The notes under the pieces are model-generated. The model saw only the letters and a list, made by a program, of their open reading frames with translations, ran no database searches and was not told the origin of the DNA. Both the position numbers and the translations under genes were made by a program. 24,434 nucleotides of DNA from CAZFUY01 sp964522445 (lineage in GTDB: Bacteria > Pseudomonadota > Gammaproteobacteria > SZUA-229): assembly GCA_964522445.1 (NCBI GenBank), contig CAZFUY010000041.1, positions 1 to 24,434 of the forward strand, in the 5' to 3' direction. Positions 16,134 through 21,403 of this stretch are shown here, in pieces (position 1 is the first letter of the stretch; each line of letters opens with the position of its first letter).

Positions 16134-18245
16134 TTAATGAGGCTTTTTATATTTTGGAAGTTGTATATTAAATACAGTTCCTGCGCTGCTTGTTCTGCAG
16201 CTTATGTAACCTCTAGTTCCATCAATTAGATTTTTAATAATGCTTAGTCCTAAACCTGAGTGTCCTTTTTCTTTTGTTGTTTTTACTGGCTGATATAAAT
16301 TATTCAGTATTTCCTGAGGTATGCCGGGACCATTGTCTTTTATTTCAACTTCAATGTAAGGCTTTCCGTTAGCATTGATATTTCTGCTTGTTATTATTAT
16401 TTCTCCATTTTCTTTTATTGCTTCCACTGAGTTTTTAATCAGGTTTGTGATGATCTGTTTTATGGTGTCTCTTTCAACATGAACCATGTCGATGTTTTTG
16501 TTTAATTCAAGTGTGTTTTTAATGTTATGAGTCATAAAGAGAGATGACTCAAAAATATTAATTATATCTCTAATCGTTTTGTTGATATCAAGAGCTTTTA
16601 TATTGCTGGATGTGTTTTCTATTTCAAAATCATCTGCACAACGAAGGATAATGTTGCCTACACGGTCAATCTCTTCTTTTATTATTTTAATATCACTTTG
16701 GGCAGGGTCTTTTTCTCCAAGACGATTTCCCAAAACCTGTAAATAATTTCTTATTATGCTGAGAGGGTTGTTTGTTTCATGGATGATTTCATGTGCTTTG
16801 TTTTTAAAAATAAGTTTTGTTTTATCTACTGCCTTGTTGGCAATAGTTGATTGTAGGTAAGATTTATCCAGAATAGCACTAGTATCACTGGCAAAAATAT
16901 TAAGTAAGTTAGTATTGCAAATTAGCTCTTTGTACTTGTTTTTTTCAAGACCAATAACAATAACGGCCATATGTGAATTGGCATTGCCAACAGGGATGCA
17001 AACAATGCCTTCCATTTTAAGTGAGCGTATAAGTTGTTGATCAACTATGGCGAGGCTTTCTTCTTCTGCAATTGAAAAACTATCAGTGATGTTTCTTTCT
17101 ACTAAAGCTTTGCTAAGTATACTTTTTGACTGTAGATTGATTCTTAAATCATTTACCAGAGTATTATCTTCTTCAGGTTTTGAGCTATTTGTGAATAGTT
17201 GGTCGCTGTTTTTATCATAAGTAAAAAACAGACTGGTTTGTATGCCGAACAAAATCATCAGGCTTTTCTGTATGGATGTATAAACTGAGGACTCGTCTTC
17301 TGTCTGTTGTGGTAATTGACTGCCACGAATCAGAGCAATGTCTCTGACTTCCTGAGCTAATAGAACCTGTTTTTTTTCATCTTCAACTGAATTGGTTTTG
17401 CCAATGTCTATATCCATTGAGCGAGAAATTTCACGTACTTTGCTTTCAGAGTTTTCAATTATTCTGTTTACAATCGATTCTGATAAATCAAATAACTTCA
17501 TAGCACTTTCAAATTTTAATGTGCCTTGTTGTTCCGTTTGTTCTGAAGCCAGGATATTGGACAGATTAATAATCTTTACCAGTAGATGCGCATCCTGAAT
17601 ATCGTCTATGCTGGCATGATGATACCTGACAGCATCATTGATGGTTTCATGGATGCCCCATTTATCAAGTAGCATAGCTCCGAGATCATCATGTGTAATA
17701 TTGAATTTTTCTTTTTCCAGCTGCAATAATTTGTTGGCAAGATCTTTACTGTGTATTGATTTGCTGTATTCAAAATCGGCCTTGTTTTCCAGTACCAGCA
17801 TGCCTATGTCATGCAATAATCCCGCGATATAAGCTTCTTCTATATATTTGTAATTAGTAAGTTTTGCTAATTCTTTAGCAATAATTGCGCAGCTCAGGGA
17901 GTGTTTCCAGAAGTGTTTAAGAAACTGGCTTTTTTCATTACTGTATCGAGAAAAGAACTGTTTGACTGAAGCGGTAATGGCAATGGATTTTATAGTATCC
18001 AGTCCCAGAAACATGAGTATGTGTTTTAGGGATTCCAGATGCCTTGCGTGACCGTATACAGGGGAGTTAGCTACAGAAATTATTTTAGTGGATAAAGCGG
18101 CATCTTTGCTGATGATATTGGAGACGGTATCAAAGCATATATCGTCATCACGGCATGCTCTGAGTAGTTTAATTAGAATATGCGGCAACGACGGAAGTTT
18201 ATTTACTTCCGGATCTTCAAGTGACTTGATCACAAAATCCCGCAT
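16134..18245 (-). CDS. HDOD domain - GAF-like - sensor histidine kinase
   Basis: The 703-residue soluble protein has an N-terminal HDOD domain (about 15-215, with ISKDAALSTKIISVANSP and AGLLHDIGMLVL), a middle region (about 310-460) that looks like a GAF sensor domain, and a histidine kinase core. The phospho-His is H489 in HETNNPLSI, the N-box is NLIKNSVEAI (N605), and the ATP-lid glycines are DNGPGIP (637-643) and GHSGLGLSI (661-669). No membrane segments are seen, so it senses an internal signal. It precedes the REC-PAS-GGDEF-EAL gene by 38 bases, suggesting a kinase-regulator pair. Start: ATG at 18245 has little ribosome site; a GTG four codons later follows GGGA and may be the true start. 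HDOD domains often bind other proteins in signalling. Confidence 0.9.
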   Translation of the reverse strand: MRDFVIKSLEDPEVNKLPSLPHILIKLLRACRDDDICFDTVSNIISKDAALSTKIISVANSPVYGHARHLESLKHILMFLGLDTIKSIAITASVKQFFSRYSNEKSQFLKHFWKHSLSCAIIAKELAKLTNYKYIEEAYIAGLLHDIGMLVLENKADFEYSKSIHSKDLANKLLQLEKEKFNITHDDLGAMLLDKWGIHETINDAVRYHHASIDDIQDAHLLVKIINLSNILASEQTEQQGTLKFESAMKLFDLSESIVNRIIENSESKVREISRSMDIDIGKTNSVEDEKKQVLLAQEVRDIALIRGSQLPQQTEDESSVYTSIQKSLMILFGIQTSLFFTYDKNSDQLFTNSSKPEEDNTLVNDLRINLQSKSILSKALVERNITDSFSIAEEESLAIVDQQLIRSLKMEGIVCIPVGNANSHMAVIVIGLEKNKYKELICNTNLLNIFASDTSAILDKSYLQSTIANKAVDKTKLIFKNKAHEIIHETNNPLSIIRNYLQVLGNRLGEKDPAQSDIKIIKEEIDRVGNIILRCADDFEIENTSSNIKALDINKTIRDIINIFESSLFMTHNIKNTLELNKNIDMVHVERDTIKQIITNLIKNSVEAIKENGEIIITSRNINANGKPYIEVEIKDNGPGIPQEILNNLYQPVKTTKEKGHSGLGLSIIKNLIDGTRGYISCRTSSAGTVFNIQLPKYKKPH

Positions 18246-18558
18246 CTCGTTAATATTATTGCATTTTTTTATATTGTCAAATAATCTTATTTATGTAACT
18301 AAAGTCACACAACTATTAATTTCAGGCATTGAAATCTAATTTGTAAAAATACTTCTCTATTTATAACATATATATTGGTGTCTATGGTATTAGATGTTAT
18401 TCTGATATTGCCCGACAGGTGGTTCATTCATTTATATAGCGGGCTGTAAGCGATTGATACCTATCAACAAACTAAGCCAATAAACATTATTACAGCTATT
18501 GATAATAGCATGTGTTGGCATAAAACTTTTTAAATTACATTAATTATATAAAAATAAA
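18246..18558. promoter_or_regulatory. Divergent intergenic region with two palindromes
   Basis: This 313-base AT-rich gap separates the divergent kinase operon and the second FleN-type gene. It has no supportable gene. It holds TTGATA-CC-TATCAA (18454-18467) and GCTATT-GAT-AATAGC (18495-18509), both perfect inverted repeats suited to dimeric regulators. A possible -35 for the plus-strand gene is TTGGCA at 18515-18520, with only a poor -10 (CATTAA) 17 bases later. No sigma-54 GG-N10-GC element was found here. Confidence 0.4.
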
Positions 18559-20100
18559 TTGAAGCATAAAACAGCACAAATTTTAGCAATTGCCAGTGGA
18601 AAAGGGGGGGTAGGTAAAACTAGCCTGGCCGTTAACACGGGTATTATGCTGTCAAAAATGGGTTATAGAGTGTGCCTGTTTGATGCGGATATTAATCTTG
18701 CTAATATTAATATTATGCTTAAGGTAATGCCTGAATATACGCTTGAGCATGTATTAAGTGGCGAGAAAAATATACATGATATTGTAATTAATAAGTCAGG
18801 GATCAGTTTGGTGCCAGGTGCTTCTGGTATTACAAACTTTAACAATCTTGAATCAACAGAGCAGCACAGATTAATTCAGGCTGTTGGTATTCTTGAAAGG
18901 GAATATGATTATCTGCTGGTGGATACTTCGGCTGGTATTCATGACAATGTATTATCATTTATAGAATTAGCTCATCAGACTTTACTGGTGATTTCGCCTG
19001 AGCCAACATCACTCACCGATGCTTTTTCATTGATACGTGTGTTACATAAAAAAGGTTATAGAAAGCGTTTCAATGTTGTTGTTAACTCAACCACTTCAGA
19101 GCTTATTGCGCGTAAAACCTATAAGCGTTTTTCAATGGCTGTAGCAAAATATATTGGCTGCAAAGTTGCATACCTGGGTTTTGTTGTAAAAGATGAGCAA
19201 TTAGCTGAGGCGATATGTTTACAAAGCCCCGTTGTTATTAGTCAGCCCTCTGCTTTATCTAGCCGTTGTTTTAGTCGGATTTCTCAGACTATTAGTAAGA
19301 TGACAGCACATCAGCCTGATGATAAGGCTTTGAGCCTGTTCTGGAAAAAAGAACTATCGAGTCAGGTTCCAGATTTTCATTATCAACCAAGTACAGAAAG
19401 CAACAGGCATCAATACTTTGCGGCAAATATGCTGACTAAACGGCAGATGATTTTTGATCACAAACACTCCATACTGGATTTTATTGATGATCCCGATATG
19501 AGTATGGATGAAGTAAAAGACATCATGACATTATTTATTGATGCGTATGTCAGACGTTTTGATGCCTATCCTGTTGATGCAGTAAAAACATTGAATCACT
19601 CTTTAGAACTAAACCAGATTCCACAGAAAGATATTGATAATTTATTAAACTCATTGCAGCTATTTTATAAAAGTGATTCTGATAGCACAGATAAAGTATC
19701 ATTGGAGCAGAACTCATCTTCACCCGTTAATGGTTTTGAAGAACAGCAGCAGTCGTTTCTATTTGATGTGATTTACACTTTGCACCAGTCACTGGATTTA
19801 AAAGAGGATAAAAACTCTCAGATTAGTAATTTGCTTATTACACTTAGTCGTCTCTATCAGGGTAAAAGTAAAGATCCAGAGTCTCTTAAAAATCAGGCTC
19901 AGAATATTGATTCCAGTGAAGAGGAAGACAGTGAGCAGTTAAAAGAACTAACTAAATTATTGCAGCAGAAATATTTAACGGATCAGAAAGAAGCACAGGG
20001 GGTAAAATTAAACAACACCCATGCAGAAGTTAAAAAAGAAAACGGCTCTGGAAAAAATGAACTGCTGGATAGTATCCGTTATGCATCGTTAATTGAATAG
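18559..20100 (+). CDS. Second FleN/FlhG-type MinD-like ATPase with long C-terminal extension
   Basis: The first 250 residues form a MinD/FlhG ATPase: deviant Walker A GKGGVGKT (14-21), DADINLAN (42-49), Walker B LLVDTSAGI (119-127) and the FlhG signature EPTSLTDAFSLIR. It is clearly related to the fleN product at 3088-3945. Two differences stand out: it lacks the N-terminal DQAxxLR helix used by FlhG to stimulate FlhF, and it carries about 250 extra charged, helical C-terminal residues with an internal duplication (343-371 and 406-434). The start must be TTG at 18559: an in-frame TAA lies at 18541, no ATG precedes the Walker A motif, and no ribosome site is evident. It is divergent from the kinase/cyclic-di-GMP operon. 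Partner and target are unknown. Confidence 0.9.
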   Translation: MKHKTAQILAIASGKGGVGKTSLAVNTGIMLSKMGYRVCLFDADINLANINIMLKVMPEYTLEHVLSGEKNIHDIVINKSGISLVPGASGITNFNNLESTEQHRLIQAVGILEREYDYLLVDTSAGIHDNVLSFIELAHQTLLVISPEPTSLTDAFSLIRVLHKKGYRKRFNVVVNSTTSELIARKTYKRFSMAVAKYIGCKVAYLGFVVKDEQLAEAICLQSPVVISQPSALSSRCFSRISQTISKMTAHQPDDKALSLFWKKELSSQVPDFHYQPSTESNRHQYFAANMLTKRQMIFDHKHSILDFIDDPDMSMDEVKDIMTLFIDAYVRRFDAYPVDAVKTLNHSLELNQIPQKDIDNLLNSLQLFYKSDSDSTDKVSLEQNSSSPVNGFEEQQQSFLFDVIYTLHQSLDLKEDKNSQISNLLITLSRLYQGKSKDPESLKNQAQNIDSSEEEDSEQLKELTKLLQQKYLTDQKEAQGVKLNNTHAEVKKENGSGKNELLDSIRYASLIE

Positions 20101-20189
20101 AAATAAAGTGCGCCAGTTGGCTGAATTAGTTATTCTTACTCGTGAATATATCGTGCAAAGGTCTCTATTAGATTAAAATGGCTAAGGTG

Positions 20190-20507
20190 TTAAAACAGTA
20201 ATGTTTTATAGTTGTCTTCACTAAAACCAATAGTGTATTTCCCATCTATATCCAGTACTGGGCGTTTTATAATGCTGGGATTATCAAGCATTATTTGAAT
20301 GGCTGATTTCTGGTTAATATTTTCTTTTATATTATTATCCAGTTTACGCCATGTTGTTCCTCGTCTGTTAAGCAGAACTTCCCAGCCAAGTTGTTTAATC
20401 CATTTCTTTAATTCTTTTTCAGGCACACCCTGTTTTTTATAATCGTAAAATTGATAATCAACACAATTATCTTTAAGATATTTGCGCGCTTTTTTTATGG
20501 TGTCGAA
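20190..20507 (-). pseudogene. 5'-truncated ArsC/YffB-family gene (loss of active-site Cys)
   Basis: Read on the minus strand, the frame from about 20507 encodes DTIKKARKYLKDN, then YQFYDYKKQG, GWEVLLNRRGTTWRKL and NPSIIKRPVLDIDG, all matching the intact YffB-type gene at 20716-21072. The first 14 codons, including the Cys of the NCDTIKKA active-site motif, are missing: the frame runs back through Phe and Trp into a stop at 20511-20513. A GTG at 20426 could allow a 78-residue fragment, but it would lack the N-terminal strand and helix. The break is at the Cys codon and borders a MITE-like element, so it is most likely a broken duplicate of its neighbour. Confidence 0.8.
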
Positions 20508-20522
20508 CCATCAGGGTTCAGA

Positions 20523-20664
20523 ACTTAAAATATGGACATTATGTCAAATCACTAAACCCCTAACAATTTCAATCATTTAATCGTCTTTTAGTATGAATGA
20601 CGAGTGTCGCATAATTATCCAACTATATGGACATTTTAATGCCTAAAATGTCCATATTTTGAGT
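20523..20664. mobile_element. MITE-like element with 18-bp terminal inverted repeats
   Basis: ACTTAAAATATGGACATT (20523-20540) and AATGTCCATATTTTGAGT (20647-20664) are inverted repeats matching at 17 of 18 positions, enclosing a 142-base AT-rich unit without a gene. A third copy of the core inside the unit makes a perfect hairpin: ATATGGACATTTTA (20625-20638), loop ATGCC, TAAAATGTCCATAT (20644-20657). The element fills most of the gap between the truncated and intact YffB-type genes. It may be a non-autonomous transposon, an integration or recombination site, or a cluster of regulator sites; no transposase is in the window. Confidence 0.6.
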
Positions 20665-20715
20665 GTCAGTTGAGTTTGAAAGCATATTACTGTTCATTAG
20701 GTAGATTTCAGAGAC

Positions 20716-21072
20716 TTATTTAAAAATTGCAGCATATTGCTCAGGTTTGAAACCGACTTCGATATGATTGCCTATTCTAAGAACTGGTCGTTTGATGATA
20801 CTGGGAGTTTCCAGCATCAGTTCTATTGCGATGTTTTTGTTAATGCTGGCTTTAGTTTCTGGCGATACTTTTCGCCACATCATGCCTCGACGATTTAATA
20901 GAATTTCCCAGCCTGCAGTAGATATCCAGTCACGTAGTGTGTCTTCATCGATGCCTGCTTTTTTATAGTCGTGAAATTCGTATTCGATACCATGTTCTGC
21001 TAACCATGCACGAGCCTTTTTAATTGTATCGCAATTAGATATTCCAAAAATATAGATAGTAGGTGACTTCAT
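20716..21072 (-). CDS. ArsC/Spx-family reductase-like protein (YffB type)
   Basis: The 118-residue thioredoxin-fold protein belongs to the ArsC/Spx superfamily and resembles the YffB group: IFGISNCDTIKKARAWL with C14 as the only active-site Cys, FHDYKKAG, GWEILLNRRGMMWRK and PSIIKRPVL. Known arsenate reductases of this superfamily use the Cys with glutathione or glutaredoxin; the substrate of YffB-type proteins is not settled, so arsenate reduction should not be assumed. It starts at ATG 21072 and has no tight operon partner; the truncated copy lies downstream on the same strand. It is divergent from the HTH-helicase operon. Confidence 0.88.
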   Translation of the reverse strand: MKSPTIYIFGISNCDTIKKARAWLAEHGIEYEFHDYKKAGIDEDTLRDWISTAGWEILLNRRGMMWRKVSPETKASINKNIAIELMLETPSIIKRPVLRIGNHIEVGFKPEQYAAIFK

Positions 21073-21162
21073 AAAATACTCGTTGGGCTATATATGTGGT
21101 TGTCGATTATGCAGGGTATCAACTTAAATAATAAGTACTTAACAGCAAAGTAGTTTTACAGC

Positions 21163-21191
21163 TTGTCGATTACCCAATTTCCCCTTATTCT
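21163..21191 (+). promoter_or_regulatory. Possible promoter of the HTH-helicase operon
   Basis: TTGTCG (21163-21168) and TATTCT (21186-21191) are spaced by 17 bases and resemble -35 and -10 boxes (four of six matches or so each). The TTGTCGATTA that includes the -35 is a repeat of TTGTCGATTA at 21100-21109, and the perfect palindrome TAAGTACTTA lies between them at 21132-21141. A transcript would start near 21198, about 23 bases before the HTH gene ATG. Confidence 0.3.
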
Positions 21192-21220
21192 CTCACAATA
21201 CACCTTTGTTGAGTGCAAAA

Positions 21221-21403
21221 ATGACTGATGAAATCCTCACCCTAAAAGAGGTTGCTGAGTACCTGAAACTAGCTGAAAAGACGGCCTACCGCCTTGCGGC
21301 AGAGGGTAAGTTGCCAGGTTTCAAGGTAGGTGGTAGCTGGCGATTTAAGCGTGAAGATATTGAAAAATGGATTGAAATGAGTAAAGGTGTGCATAACAAA
21401 TGA
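21221..21403 (+). CDS. Excisionase-type helix-turn-helix DNA-binding protein
   Basis: The 60-residue protein is almost entirely one MerR/excisionase-like winged HTH domain: LTLKEVAEYLKLAEKTAYRL, then GKLPGFKVGGSWRFKREDIEKWI. Proteins of this type bind DNA as small regulators and are common first genes in restriction and defence operons as well as in mobile elements. ATG at 21221 is preferred to a TTG at 21206, because it starts directly before the conserved domain. Its stop overlaps the helicase start (ATGA), so the two are translationally coupled and are likely one functional unit. No integrase is present nearby, so an excisionase role is not supported. Confidence 0.87.
   Translation: MTDEILTLKEVAEYLKLAEKTAYRLAAEGKLPGFKVGGSWRFKREDIEKWIEMSKGVHNK

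Noticed and set aside
18505..18540. TGTTGGCATAAAACTTTTTA as a sigma-54 promoter for the second FleN-type gene
   Set aside because: The -12 GC is replaced by TT at the required spacing, so the essential bases are missing.
20495..20512. tRNA T-arm-like sequence ATGGT-TCGAC-ACCAT on the minus strand
   Set aside because: No acceptor, D or anticodon arms surround it, and the bases are the DTI codons of the broken YffB-type gene.
20716..21072. Calling the YffB-type gene an arsenate reductase gene arsC
   Set aside because: The motifs fit the YffB branch, no arsenic resistance genes (arsB, arsR, acr3) are nearby, and the substrate of this branch is not established.
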